From assembly GCF_018437505.1 (NCBI RefSeq), contig NZ_CP072467.1:4922010-4986009 (forward strand): a stretch of 64,000 nucleotides of DNA. The letters are read 5' to 3'. This document shows, piece by piece, positions 11,925-21,376 of the stretch. How positions within the stretch are numbered: position 1 is the first letter of the stretch; each line of letters starts with the position of its first letter. The stretch comes from Spiractinospora alimapuensis (GTDB lineage Bacteria; Actinomycetota; Actinomycetes; Streptosporangiales; Streptosporangiaceae). The translations under genes were made by a program, and so were the position numbers. The notes under the pieces are model-generated. The model was given only the letters and a program-made list of their open reading frames with translations, made no database searches and was not told where the DNA came from.

Positions 11925-13444
11925 GTGACGTACTGGGGCACGCTGACCCCGCGGTGATCCGGATGAGCGCCGCCCAACTGGGCCGCGCCATCGCGGCGGG
12001 CGAAATCTCGGCCGTGGACGCCACCCGCGCCTATCTCGCGCGCATCGGCCAGGTCGAGTCCGACATCAACGCCTACCTCCACGTCGACGCCGAGGGCGCG
12101 CTGGAGCAGGCACGCCAAGTCGACGAGCAGCGTGCCGCTGGTGCCCAAATGGGCCCGCTCGCCGGCGTTCCCGTCGCCCACAAGGACATCTTCGCGACGA
12201 AGGGGGTTCCCACCACCGCCGGGTCGAAGATCCTGCACGGCTGGGTTCCGCCCTACGACGCCACCGTCACCGCGCGGCTGCGTGCCGCCGGCATGGTCAT
12301 CCTGGGCAAGACGAACCTCGACGAGTTCGCCATGGGGTCCTCCACGGAGAACTCCGCCTTCGGCCCCACCCGCAACCCCTGGGACACCACGCGAATCCCC
12401 GGCGGCTCCTCGGGCGGTTCCTCCGCCGCCGTCGCGGCATTCGCCGCCCCGCTGGCCACCGGCACCGACACCGGCGGCTCCATCCGGCAGCCAGCCGCCG
12501 TCTGCGGCCTTGTCGGCGGGAAGCCGACCTACGGCAGCTCCTCCCGCTACGGGTTGATCGCCTTCGCGTCCTCGCTCGACACCCCCGGCCCGTTCGCCCG
12601 GGACGTGCTGGACGCGGCGCTGCTGCACGAGGCGTTCTCGGGCTACGACCCGCGGGACTCCACGTCGATCGACCGTCCGGTTCCGCCGGTGGTGCAGGCG
12701 GCCCAACGCACCGACGTGTCCGACCTGCGGATCGGTGTAGTGCGTGAACTCGGGGGCGAGGGCTACCAGGCGGGTGTGCTGCAGCGGTTCAACGAGACCG
12801 TCGCACTGTTGGAGTCGCTGGGAGCGAAGGTCGTCGAGGTCTCCTGCCCGAGCTTCGACACCGCGCTCGCCGCGTACTACCTGATCGCGCCGAGCGAGGC
12901 TTCCTCCAACCTGGCGCGGTTCGACGCCATGCGCTACGGGCTGCGCGTCGGCGACGACGGCACCCGCAGTGCGGAGGACGTCATGTCGCTGACCCGCGCC
13001 GAGGGCTTCGGCCCGGAGGTGAAGCGGCGCATCATCCTCGGCACCTACGCCCTGTCCAGCGGCTACTACGACGCCTACTACGGCTCGGCGCAGCAGGTGC
13101 GGACGCTGATCAAGCGGGACTTCGACGCCGCGTTCGAGGACGTGGACGTGCTGATCTCGCCGTCGACGCCGACCACCGCGTTCCCGATCGGGGAGCGGAC
13201 CGACGACCCGATGGCCATGTATCTCGCCGACCTGTGCACCATCCCGACCAACCTGGCGGGAAACGCCGCGCTGTCGGTCCCCTGCGGTCTCGCCCCCGAG
13301 GACAACCTCCCGGTGGGAATCCAGGTCATGGCCCCGGCGATGCGCGACGACCGTGCCTACCAGGTGGGTGGCGCGATCGAGGCCGCGCTGCGCGACACCT
13401 GGGGCGGGGACCTCCTGTCCCGCAGCCCCTACGCCCCGGCGTAG
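11921..13444 (+). CDS. gatA: Asp/Glu-tRNA amidotransferase subunit A
   Basis: GatA is the glutaminase subunit that delivers ammonia to GatB. The 507-residue amidase-signature protein shows the complete Ser-cisSer-Lys triad: Lys in PVAHKDIF, the cis-Ser in [11 protein letters not shown] and the Ser nucleophile within the [16 protein letters not shown] region. The start is GTG 11921, inside a GTGA overlap with gatC. gatB is not contiguous but follows after the convergent surface-protein gene. Confidence 0.97.
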   Translation: MSDVLGHADPAVIRMSAAQLGRAIAAGEISAVDATRAYLARIGQVESDINAYLHVDAEGALEQARQVDEQRAAGAQMGPLAGVPVAHKDIFATKGVPTTAGSKILHGWVPPYDATVTARLRAAGMVILGKTNLDEFAMGSSTENSAFGPTRNPWDTTRIPGGSSGGSSAAVAAFAAPLATGTDTGGSIRQPAAVCGLVGGKPTYGSSSRYGLIAFASSLDTPGPFARDVLDAALLHEAFSGYDPRDSTSIDRPVPPVVQAAQRTDVSDLRIGVVRELGGEGYQAGVLQRFNETVALLESLGAKVVEVSCPSFDTALAAYYLIAPSEASSNLARFDAMRYGLRVGDDGTRSAEDVMSLTRAEGFGPEVKRRIILGTYALSSGYYDAYYGSAQQVRTLIKRDFDAAFEDVDVLISPSTPTTAFPIGERTDDPMAMYLADLCTIPTNLAGNAALSVPCGLAPEDNLPVGIQVMAPAMRDDRAYQVGGAIEAALRDTWGGDLLSRSPYAPA

Positions 13445-13460
13445 CGCGACACCGTCTCCG

Positions 13461-13498
13461 AGGAGGGGGCCGCCGACCCGGGTCGGCGGCCCCCTCCT
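13461..13498 (+). terminator. Terminator after gatA
   Basis: This is a perfect 38-bp palindrome (19-bp arms), rich in G/C, 17 bases after the gatA stop. As a palindrome it could also act on transcripts coming from the convergent gene at 13689-14882. Confidence 0.75.
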
Positions 13499-13688
13499 CC
13501 TTTGGGTCCGGGCCTTCGGTCCGCCTCACCGCGCGGAACGCCGCGTCCAGGTGGCGGCGAGCGGGCATGACGCGTCCGACGGGCCGACCGGGACCACGAA
13601 CACGAACTGGGGCCCCGGACTCAGTCCGAGGCCCCAGCTCTGCGATGGAGCCGTCAGGGACGGCCACACCGATGCGTCCTACACGGTC

Positions 13689-14882
13689 CTAGCCCTGGAC
13701 AGGCAGACCGCCACGGCGCTTGCGCGCCAGGTACAGCGCCAGACCGCCACCGCCCAGGGCGACGACCGCGGCGATGATCAGGCCGGTCAGTGTGGAACCG
13801 GTGACCGGAAGACCGCCCTCGTTGTCGTCCTCCGGCTTGCCGCCCTCGTCCTCCTCGGGCGGGGTCTCCTTGTCGTCCTCCGGGGGAGCGGTTTCGTCGT
13901 CCTCCGGCGGCGGAGGGGTCTCCTCGTCGTCGTCCGGCGGCGGGGTTTCGGTGTCGTCGGGAGCGCCGTCCCAGGAGATGGTCGCCGCGGCCTCGGCCAC
14001 GTGGGCGTCGCCCTCGGCCGTGATCAGCGTCTGGGTCTCCTCGGTCTCGCCCTTGAAGAGCCGGCCGACCTCTGTGCTTTCCGAGACCGAACCCGAGATC
14101 GTCGCCTCGCCCGGCTCGGCGTCCTCCGGAACGAGCACGCCGAAGGTGTCACCGTCGTCGACGGTGGCGATCGGCTCGCCGTCCAGGTCCACCAGCTCCA
14201 GGCCCTCGGGGCCCTCGAGGTCCAGCGGAACACCGGAGCGGTTGGTGCTCACCTCGAACGCGCCGACGATCTCACCGGCCGTACCCGACGCCTCGTCCGG
14301 GTCGATGGCGAGCGTAGGCTCCTCACCGTCGGACTGGGGCAGGTCCTGCGCGTTCTCGACCAGGTAGTCGTAGACCGCGGTGACGTTCGGCTGGTCCTCC
14401 TTCGGGTCCAGGTCCTTGCCGTTGCTGTAGTGCCAGATGGCGGCCTGGGTACCGGAGAGGGCGTCCTTGTCCGTCAGCTCCTCGGCGTCGGTGCGGTTCT
14501 CCAGCTCCTCCACACCCACCTGCGGGTAGGAGTTCTGCAGGATCCAGTGGACCTTGCCGGCCTCGGCCTCGAAGTCGCCGCGACCGGGGTAGTTCGCCCA
14601 GTCGTCCTCGATGTAGGACGTACGACGGATGGGAGTGTCGTAGTCGATGCAGTAGGTGCGAAGGGTCTCGCCCGTGTCGAGCTTGAGGTCGAAGATCTGG
14701 GCGGTGATGGAGCCGCCGCCCATGGTGATGGCGTGGCCGACTTCGCCGTTGCCTTCGTACTCACCGGTGACTGGATCGGCGAACGCGGGGGAAGCACTCA
14801 GCCCGAACATGAGCGCGGATGCCGTCAGCGCGCTGAACGCGCGGCGTCCCCAACGGGAACGCGTGGCAGAAGAAGTAGTCAT
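13689..14882 (-). CDS. Thioester-domain surface protein with LPXTG-type sortase signal
   Basis: The 397-residue exported protein has a twin-Arg-containing signal peptide with cleavage predicted after AFA (residue 35). A TQXA-type thioester domain follows, with Cys78 in TYCIDYD and Gln146 in GTQAAIW, the pair that forms an internal Cys-Gln thioester in this family. Next come a beta-rich region, a stalk of about 60 residues of Pro/Glu/Asp repeats (330-345 onward) and the sorting signal LPVTG followed by a hydrophobic helix and Lys/Arg tail. It should be covalently anchored to peptidoglycan by a sortase and could bind a surface covalently. It lies convergent to gatA and divergent from gatB, splitting gatCAB. 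No sortase gene is nearby. Confidence 0.88.
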   Translation of the reverse strand: MTTSSATRSRWGRRAFSALTASALMFGLSASPAFADPVTGEYEGNGEVGHAITMGGGSITAQIFDLKLDTGETLRTYCIDYDTPIRRTSYIEDDWANYPGRGDFEAEAGKVHWILQNSYPQVGVEELENRTDAEELTDKDALSGTQAAIWHYSNGKDLDPKEDQPNVTAVYDYLVENAQDLPQSDGEEPTLAIDPDEASGTAGEIVGAFEVSTNRSGVPLDLEGPEGLELVDLDGEPIATVDDGDTFGVLVPEDAEPGEATISGSVSESTEVGRLFKGETEETQTLITAEGDAHVAEAAATISWDGAPDDTETPPPDDDEETPPPPEDDETAPPEDDKETPPEEDEGGKPEDDNEGGLPVTGSTLTGLIIAAVVALGGGGLALYLARKRRGGLPVQG

Positions 14883-15287
14883 TGAGTGACGTCCATGCGG
14901 ATGTAGGGGGTAAACGGAAACGGAGCGCACACCTGAAGAGCAGGGGTAGGTTGCGCTACGGCGCCACAGGCGAACTTCACGTCGGCCCGGCGCCAACGGT
15001 GATCACCTTGGGTGATCAATCCGCCGACATAGATTCAACTACCGCAACGCCAGATGCTAGCGCCCCAGTTACCCCGATCCAACCACTTCGCCGGAATCAC
15101 TGGAAAACTCCGTGTGACGACGGTAACGGTCTCACCATCCGGGTTCGTAGCGCTCCGTAGCGTGGCGCTGTGCCCAATGGACGGGCCCGGCGGGAACCCC
15201 GACTCCGCTAAGCTGCTCACGGAGGATTCGCGGTAGGGGCGGGCTCGCCCGCCGCACGGACGTATCGAGCGGAGAACAGCGAAGACC
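14883..15287. other. Divergent intergenic region, surface protein / gatB
   Basis: About 400 bp that must hold the promoters of both divergent genes. It is less GC-rich than the flanks around 15000-15130. No clear operator is seen; GGAG at 15271-15274 is the likely gatB ribosome site. Confidence 0.4.
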
Positions 15288-16808
15288 ATGGGTGTTGTGG
15301 CGGCCGACGGTGTCCTGGACTACGAGACGGCCCTGGCGGACTACGAGCCCGTCATGGGGCTGGAGACGCACGTCGAGCTGAACACCGCGACGAAGATGTT
15401 CTGCGGGTGTCCCACCGGTTTCGGCGCGGAACCCAACTCGCAGGTGTGCCCCGTGTGTCTGGCGCTCCCCGGCGCCCTGCCCGTGGTCAACGCCGAGGCG
15501 ATCGCGAGCACCATCAAGATCGGCCTCGCGCTCAACTGCTCGATCGCGTCCTGGTGCCGCTTCGCGCGGAAGAACTACTTCTACCCCGACATGCCGAAGA
15601 ACTACCAGATCTCCCAGTACGACGAGCCGCTGTGCTCGGACGGCTACCTGGACGTCGAGGTGGAGACCCCCGACGGGGAGACCACGGTCGTCCGGGTGGG
15701 GATCGAACGTGTCCACATGGAAGAGGACACCGGCAAGACCACCCACATCGGTGAGACCGGCCGCATCCACGGCGCCGACTACTCCACCGTCGACTACAAC
15801 CGCGCCGGCGTTCCCCTGATCGAGATCGTCACCAAGCCGATCGAGAACACCGACGCCCTGGCCCCCGCCGTCGCGCGCGCCTACGTACGAGAGCTGCGCG
15901 AGGTCGTGCGTTCACTCGGGGTCTCCGACGCCCGGATGGAGGAGGGGTCGATGCGCTGCGACGTCAACCTCTCCCTGATGCCGCGCGGCGCCACGGAGTG
16001 GGGTACCCGCAGCGAGACCAAGAACGTGAACTCCATGCGTTCGGTCGAGCGGGCGGTGCGCTACGAGATCCAGCGCCACGGCGCCGTGCTGTCGGCTGGT
16101 GCCAGCGTGGTGCAGGAAACCCGTCACTTCCAGGAGGGCTCCGGAAGCACGGTGTCGGGTCGCAGCAAGGAAGAGGCCCAGGACTACCGCTACTTCCCGG
16201 ACCCCGACCTGGTGCCGGTCGCCCCGCCCGCGGACTGGGTCGCGCAGCTCGGCGCCGCCCTTCCCGAGCTCCCCGCGGCCCGCCGTCGCCGTATCCAACG
16301 CGACTGGGACCTCTCCGACGAGGAACTGCGCGACCTGATGAACGCCGGCGCCATCGAGGTGGTGGCCGCGACGGTCGAGGCGGGCGCACCTTCGGACGAG
16401 GCCCGCAAATGGTGGCTCAACGAGCTCTCCCGCCGCGCGACCGAGACCAACGTCGCCCTGGACGCCCTGCCGATCACGGCGGCCCAGGTCGCCCGGATCG
16501 TGGCGCTGGTCGCCGAGGGCACACTGACCAACAAGCTCGCCCGCCAGGTCGTCGACGGAGTCCTCGCCGGTGAGGGCGACCCCGACACGGTCGTTGAGAC
16601 CCGCGGCCTGCGCGTCATGAACGACGACTCCGCCCTGGGCGACGCGGTCGACGCCGCCATCGCCGCCAACCCCGACGCCGCCGACAAGGTCCGCGGCGGG
16701 AAGGTCGCCGCCGCCGGAGCTCTCGTTGGCGCGGTGATGAAGGCGACCAAGGGGCAAGCCGACGCGAACCGTGCCCGCGAACTGATCCTGGAGCGGCTCA
16801 GCGGCTGA
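15288..16808 (+). CDS. gatB: Asp/Glu-tRNA amidotransferase subunit B
   Basis: GatB binds the mischarged tRNA and phosphorylates then amidates the glutamyl group. The 506-residue protein has the family signatures [12 protein letters not shown] at the start, [15 protein letters not shown], the [14 protein letters not shown] catalytic-domain motif, [13 protein letters not shown], and the C-terminal tail domain ending [23 protein letters not shown]. It is separated from gatA by the convergent surface-protein gene and so needs its own promoter. Together with GltX (35.5 kb) and tRNA-Gln it supports the indirect pathway to Gln-tRNA. Confidence 0.97.
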   Translation: MGVVAADGVLDYETALADYEPVMGLETHVELNTATKMFCGCPTGFGAEPNSQVCPVCLALPGALPVVNAEAIASTIKIGLALNCSIASWCRFARKNYFYPDMPKNYQISQYDEPLCSDGYLDVEVETPDGETTVVRVGIERVHMEEDTGKTTHIGETGRIHGADYSTVDYNRAGVPLIEIVTKPIENTDALAPAVARAYVRELREVVRSLGVSDARMEEGSMRCDVNLSLMPRGATEWGTRSETKNVNSMRSVERAVRYEIQRHGAVLSAGASVVQETRHFQEGSGSTVSGRSKEEAQDYRYFPDPDLVPVAPPADWVAQLGAALPELPAARRRRIQRDWDLSDEELRDLMNAGAIEVVAATVEAGAPSDEARKWWLNELSRRATETNVALDALPITAAQVARIVALVAEGTLTNKLARQVVDGVLAGEGDPDTVVETRGLRVMNDDSALGDAVDAAIAANPDAADKVRGGKVAAAGALVGAVMKATKGQADANRARELILERLSG

Positions 16809-18416
16809 GCGTCCACGTCTCCGGGCCGACGGCAACGCGGGAGCGCCTTGCGGGCCGTCCGCCGAAGAGCGGACGGTCAGCGTCGCGTTCTGCCCCGCGC
16901 GGCACCACGCACCCGGCCGACAGGGCAGTGAGCACGACCCCCACCGCCGCCGAGGGCCAACAGACGGCGGCGGCCTCCACGAGGTGTGACCGTCCCCGGA
17001 GGCTGGCTGGTGGGTGTCGTTCCCGCTCCACGCCGAGGAAGAGAACAGGCACGTCCGGGCATTGGACGCGCCCCCGGTGTGAGCGTGTGCCCGGAGTAGC
17101 ACCAGCCAGGAGACGTGGGGAACACGATCGTCGACCGGTCTCCCCCGCCCCATGCCGGGGCCCACTTCCTCGATGGGGAAGGGGCGATGGCGGGATGGAG
17201 GGACGGGCGACCTCAGGGGGCCGGTGCGGCGTGGTGGTGGTTCAACGCCGGTGAGCCGAGGCCGCGCTCGTGGTGGGGCAGAAGCACGCGGAGGCCACGC
17301 GGGGCCGGGCGTACGTGGTCGTTCCGGTTTCGACGGGGGCTTTTCGTTCGGCCCGCCAGCGCGTGAAGATCGAGCACGTCCGGGGGATTGGAACTCTGGT
17401 GAGCCGGCCCCGTCCGAACAGCCGCGGAGGGACACGCGTCGCCGGGGTGATGGCCCGTCCTGCGAGGCGAGGGGGCGGCTGATCGACGGGTGCGGCTCTG
17501 GGTCAGAGTCCGGTGAGGTGCGGTGGTTCCGCGTCCTTTGGGGGGCGCGTTCGCGTCGTCGTGATGGCGGGTGGGCCCCGGCTGGCGTCGGTGGACAGAT
17601 TCAACGCCCGGTGAGCCGCCACCGCCCCCGCGACGGGACGGAAGCACGTGGAGGTCACGCAGGGCCGAGCATCACCGCGGTCGCTCGTGCAGTGCGGGGA
17701 TGGGTGAGTCACCCATCGTCCCTGCGCCCCGTGATTCACGTGGTGTGGCGTCCCGCTGTGGTGACGCCGGTGTGCGTGCGACCGCGTTGAAGCCCGTCCC
17801 TGCCCACGGGACGTCCGACTCGGCACGGGGCATGCCGCGCCGGGCTGGAATTCCGGCGAGCCGGCCACGTGCCCACACCTGTGTCGCGGCTGGAGGTGGG
17901 CAGCCGCGCGGGGTGTGGCGGTGCTCGTCACGGCACCCGTACGCGCGGAGCGTCGACTTCCCGCTGGTCCGGCGTGGCGGCGGGCGGGGGAGTGCGGGTT
18001 CCGGCAGCGTGATGAAGGCAACGTCGGGGCGTCGCGTGCCGGATGCGCCGGGCCGCGGGGTGCTCGAATGGTCTGTTTGTGCTGGTCATAAGGGTTTGAG
18101 TGGGGGAACTGTAAAGGTCCTGTACGGAACGTGAGGAGTTGAATTCGAATCGTCATGCGATCTGGCTCAACCCTCAATCAGACCGTGATCTTGGCGGATT
18201 AGTGTCCGGATTGGTGTAGACGAGCGTGGCGCTCCACCACTCCGGTTGGGGTGGCGCTCCTCAGCCGCGGCTCGGGAGTGGGTGGGCTTCGGGGCGTGCT
18301 CGGGAGGGCTGGGCCAGTGACGTCCCAGATGGTCCTCCTCGTTCGTGTGCGCGCCGGATGGTGTGCCTCTCCTGGCCGTGTCCGGTGCCGACGCGCTGAG
18401 GAAGGAATATCCACTT
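16809..18416. other. 1.6-kb gene-poor region with decayed repeats
   Basis: No open frame here resembles a protein I recognise, although several frames stay open because of high GC content. The region holds diverged direct repeats (see the repeat entry). From about 18060 to 18200 it turns AT-richer, as promoter DNA often does, ahead of the GGDEF/EAL gene. It could be the relic of a lost gene or duplicated element. Confidence 0.45.
17241..17670. repeat. Diverged direct repeats, about 360 bp apart
   Basis: TTCAACGCC(C)GGTGAGCCG occurs at 17241 and 17600. A 30-bp segment starting GAAGCACG occurs at 17281 and 17641 with 26 of 30 identities, at the same offset. Related shorter matches are CACGTCCGGG...ATTGGA at 17050 and 17375, and TGGAA-TC-GG-GAGCCGGCC at 17389 and 17846. 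The pattern suggests two or three decayed copies of a larger unit. No inverted termini or transposase were seen. Confidence 0.45.
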
Positions 18417-21137
18417 TTGGCTCGCAAGGGAACGGTGCTGTGGAGCGGGCCGCGCCTGGTTTACGCCGGGGCGACGCTCCTGGGTGGTGCCCTGCTCGTC
18501 GGCGGTGCCGTGGCCTCGTCGTCCGCGTTCACCGAGTGGATCGGCTCGTGGCTGGCCGTCGGCCTTTCCGCGCTCGCCGCGATCATCCTGCACGTCTCCG
18601 CGTTCCGTGCCCGGGTTCCCGGTCCGCCGGACCCCGCTGAGGACGAGGCGCGTGCCTACAGTTCCGCGTTACACCGGTTCGGTTGGGCCGCCGTCGCGTG
18701 GTGCATGTCGCTGGGCCTGCGGGCCGTCACCACACTGGACAACCTGGGCCTGTCACCTGTCTTGGGCGACGCGCTCGCGCTGACCGCCGTCGTCTGCTTC
18801 GCGCTCGGCTTCACCAGGCTGGCCCCCTTCCCCGGACACGCGCGCTCCATCGCCCGCGGCGTCGTCGACGCCTACGTGGTCGCGGTCTCGCTCTTCGCCC
18901 TGTGCTGGCTCCTGCTGTTGTCGGGCGTCTATCCCTCCCCGGCGACGAGCGTCATCCTCGGCGGTATGGCGCTGATCCGGGTCATCGTCGGTCTGTTCGT
19001 GCTGGGACTCATCGTTCCGCTGGTACTGACGTCCCCGTTCCGCTATCGCCGGTTGGCCGCCGTCGCCGCCATCGTCTTCTCCGGCATGACCGTGGCCGAC
19101 GTTCTCAGCGCGACGAGCCGTCTCGCCGGGGAGCCCATCGTCGGCGGGGCGGACTCCGCGCTGCGGGTCGCGGTGCTCTTCCTGGCGGTGGGCCTGCCCT
19201 TCATGCTGTGGACCACGCGCGCGCCGGCCCCGCGTCGGATCACCGGGTGGGGCCTGTACCGATTCGCGCCCGACCTGTTCGCGATCCTGACGACGGCGGT
19301 CACCCTGCTCGCGTGGATGGTCGCCGCCATTCACCTCCACGGGCTGGTGATCGGCCCGGTGCTGACGTGGATCGCCGGCTCGGGCGTGCTCGCGGTCCTG
19401 CTGCGCCTCCTCGGCGGGCTGGACGAGAACACCCGGCTCTCCCGCCTGGCCCACGACCGAGAACGCCACCTGCACACGCTCGCGCGGCACAACGGTGACG
19501 CCGTGCTCGTGGTGGACGACTCGGGGTGCATCGAAGAGGTCACGCCGGGTACGGCCCAGGCCTACGGCTACACCCAGGAGGCACTCCTCGGCACCAGTCT
19601 CATGGCACTGATCCACCCGGAGGATCGGCCGCGCCTACGGGAGGCGGCGGTGACGCTGCGCAAGTCTCCCGAGGTCGACGTCCGGGTCCAGATGCGGGTC
19701 CGCGCCGAGGACGGCACCTGGCGTCACACCGAGTCCACGGCATCCCCCTACAACACCTACGGTGCCCACGTGCGTTTCCTGGTCACCGCGCGGGATGTCA
19801 GTGCGCAGGTCGCGTTGCAGGCACAGGTCAACCACCTGACCTTCCACGACTCCACCACCGGGCTGCCCAACCGCGCGTACCTGGAGGAGCGGACACGGGA
19901 GCTCATCGCTCAGCGGGACGACTCCACCGACGGCGTCGCCGCGGTGATCTTCCTGGACTTGGACGCGTTCACCGCCGTCAACGATTCCGCGGGCCACCGA
20001 TTCGGCGACTACCTCCTCGCGCAGGCGGCACGACGGATGCGCTCCGCTGTTGGTCAGGGCGACACGGTCGTGCGTTGGGGCGGCGACGAGTTCGCCGTCC
20101 TGGTCGAGCACGACGACGGCGCGCGACACGTCGTCGACCTCGCCAACCGCATCCTGCGCGCGATCAGCGGTCAGCCGTTCGCGGTGGGGGAGCGGGAGGT
20201 CCAGCTCACCGCCAGCCTCGGTGTCGCCTTCGCCGAGCCCGACATGGGCGGAAGTGAGCTGCTGCGCAACGCCGACATGGCGATGGCGCGGGCCAAGGAG
20301 CTCGGCGCCGGTGGTCACGTCGAGGTCTACGCGGCCGACATGCACACCGCGGCCGTGCGCCGGGTCGAACTGCAGGCCGAACTGCGCCAGGCTCTCGCCG
20401 ACGAGGAGTTCACCCTCGTCTACCAGCCTGTCGTCAACCTGGAGACATCCCGCGTCGTCGCGGTCGAGGCCCTGGTGCGTTGGCGTCGGGGCGAGACGTT
20501 GGTCGGTCCGGAGGAGTTCCTGAGCGCGGCCGAGGAGTCCGGACTGGTGGTGGGGCTCGGGAACTGGATCCTGCGCACCGCCTCCACCGCGGTCGCCCAG
20601 TGGCGCCGTGACGACGCCGACCTTGGACTGGCGGTGAACCTGTCCCCGGCGCAGGCCAAGGATCCCGACTTCGTGGGGGACGTGAGTGACGCCCTGGCCG
20701 CCAGCGGCCTGCCCCCCGACGCCCTCACCCTGGAGGTGGGTGAGGAGATCCTGCTGGAGGAGGGCTCCGGCGTCGCGCTCGGCCATCTGGCGGAGCTGCG
20801 GGAGCTGGGGGTGCGGGTCGCGATCGACGACTTCGGTACCGGCTACGCCTCGCTGAGCCAGTTGCGGCCGCTCGCCGTGGACGCGCTCAAGATCGACCCC
20901 TCGTTCGTGACCGGTCTGGGTGAGGACAGCACCTTGACCTTGCTCACGTCCACGATCGTGTCGCTGGGCCGGGACCTCGGGGTGCAGGTCATCGCGGAGG
21001 GCATCGAGCGCCCCGCCCAGCGGGACCAGTTGCGCTCCATGGGGTGTGGTTTCGGGCAGGGCTTCTGCGTGGGCCACCCGGTTCCCGAGGAGGAACTCGC
21101 GATGATGTTGGGCGGATGGGAGCCCGCGGCGCGGTGA
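18417..21137 (+). CDS. Membrane PAS-GGDEF-EAL cyclic-di-GMP protein
   Basis: The 906-residue protein has about nine N-terminal membrane helices (residues 10-345), a PAS domain (HNGDAVLVVDD to ARDVSAQ), a GGDEF domain with intact WGGDEF near residue 555 and an EAL domain. The I-site is not conserved (GQGD instead of RxxD). The EAL domain has EALVRW near residue 684, DDFGTG and KIDPS, but the second-glutamate motif is LEVGEE. TTG 18417 was chosen because AAGGA lies 10 bases upstream; an in-frame GTG at 18345 is the alternative. It precedes ilvB as the corresponding Streptomyces gene does. Its ligand and net activity cannot be predicted. Confidence 0.87.
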   Translation: MARKGTVLWSGPRLVYAGATLLGGALLVGGAVASSSAFTEWIGSWLAVGLSALAAIILHVSAFRARVPGPPDPAEDEARAYSSALHRFGWAAVAWCMSLGLRAVTTLDNLGLSPVLGDALALTAVVCFALGFTRLAPFPGHARSIARGVVDAYVVAVSLFALCWLLLLSGVYPSPATSVILGGMALIRVIVGLFVLGLIVPLVLTSPFRYRRLAAVAAIVFSGMTVADVLSATSRLAGEPIVGGADSALRVAVLFLAVGLPFMLWTTRAPAPRRITGWGLYRFAPDLFAILTTAVTLLAWMVAAIHLHGLVIGPVLTWIAGSGVLAVLLRLLGGLDENTRLSRLAHDRERHLHTLARHNGDAVLVVDDSGCIEEVTPGTAQAYGYTQEALLGTSLMALIHPEDRPRLREAAVTLRKSPEVDVRVQMRVRAEDGTWRHTESTASPYNTYGAHVRFLVTARDVSAQVALQAQVNHLTFHDSTTGLPNRAYLEERTRELIAQRDDSTDGVAAVIFLDLDAFTAVNDSAGHRFGDYLLAQAARRMRSAVGQGDTVVRWGGDEFAVLVEHDDGARHVVDLANRILRAISGQPFAVGEREVQLTASLGVAFAEPDMGGSELLRNADMAMARAKELGAGGHVEVYAADMHTAAVRRVELQAELRQALADEEFTLVYQPVVNLETSRVVAVEALVRWRRGETLVGPEEFLSAAEESGLVVGLGNWILRTASTAVAQWRRDDADLGLAVNLSPAQAKDPDFVGDVSDALAASGLPPDALTLEVGEEILLEEGSGVALGHLAELRELGVRVAIDDFGTGYASLSQLRPLAVDALKIDPSFVTGLGEDSTLTLLTSTIVSLGRDLGVQVIAEGIERPAQRDQLRSMGCGFGQGFCVGHPVPEEELAMMLGGWEPAAR

Positions 21138-21201
21138 CCAGCGGGACTTGCGGGCACATGGCGGGCGTTGTCTCACGGAGTGAGACGAAATGTGCTCCGA
21201 G

Positions 21202-21230
21202 TTGACGCGACCGCATCCGTCGGCCATTGT
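21202..21230 (+). promoter_or_regulatory. ilvB leader promoter
   Basis: TTGACG (21202-21207) and CATTGT (21225-21230) are separated by 17 bp. The GTG of the leader peptide begins eight bases after the -10 box, so the transcript probably starts at or next to that codon. Confidence 0.6.
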
Positions 21231-21237
21231 TGACAGC

Positions 21238-21288
21238 GTGCAGAGCAACTCCCTGATTCTCGTACTTGGTCGGCGCGCAGCCAACTGA
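21238..21288 (+). CDS. ilvB leader peptide (16 codons)
   Basis: The short frame reads [16 protein letters not shown] then stop. Five consecutive codons for Leu-Ile-Leu-Val-Leu (21253-21267) are the sensing element expected for attenuation by branched-chain aminoacyl-tRNA levels, as described for actinobacterial ilvB leaders. There is no Shine-Dalgarno, and the GTG sits about where transcription should begin, so it is probably translated from a leaderless mRNA. Confidence 0.8.
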   Translation: MQSNSLILVLGRRAAN

Positions 21289-21338
21289 CCAAGCTACGTT
21301 GCAGCGCGCCCCTCAGCCGCCAGGCGGGGGCTTTTTTT
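21265..21338 (+). terminator. ilvBNC attenuator
   Basis: The terminator arm GCCCC (21308-21312) pairs with GGGGC (21327-21331), with an inner GCC/GGC helix, and seven Ts follow (21332-21338). Competing pairings are visible: CTTGGTC (21265-21271) with GACCAAG (21287-21293), and GGCGCGC (21272-21278) with GCGCGCC (21304-21310), which overlaps the terminator arm. Ribosome stalling on the Leu/Ile/Val codons would change which helix forms. Confidence 0.78.
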
Positions 21339-21376
21339 ATTGCCATTTGCCAGCTCTAGCAGCACAAGGATTCGTG

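Noticed and set aside
17152-17790. 212-codon frame in the repeat region
   Set aside because: Rich in Arg/Gly, no ribosome site and no known motif, and it spans decayed repeats. Treated as non-coding.
21266-21376. Upstream TTG extension of ilvB
   Set aside because: It would begin inside the attenuator leader and read through the terminator hairpin; ATG 21377 has a ribosome site and the homologous N-terminus.
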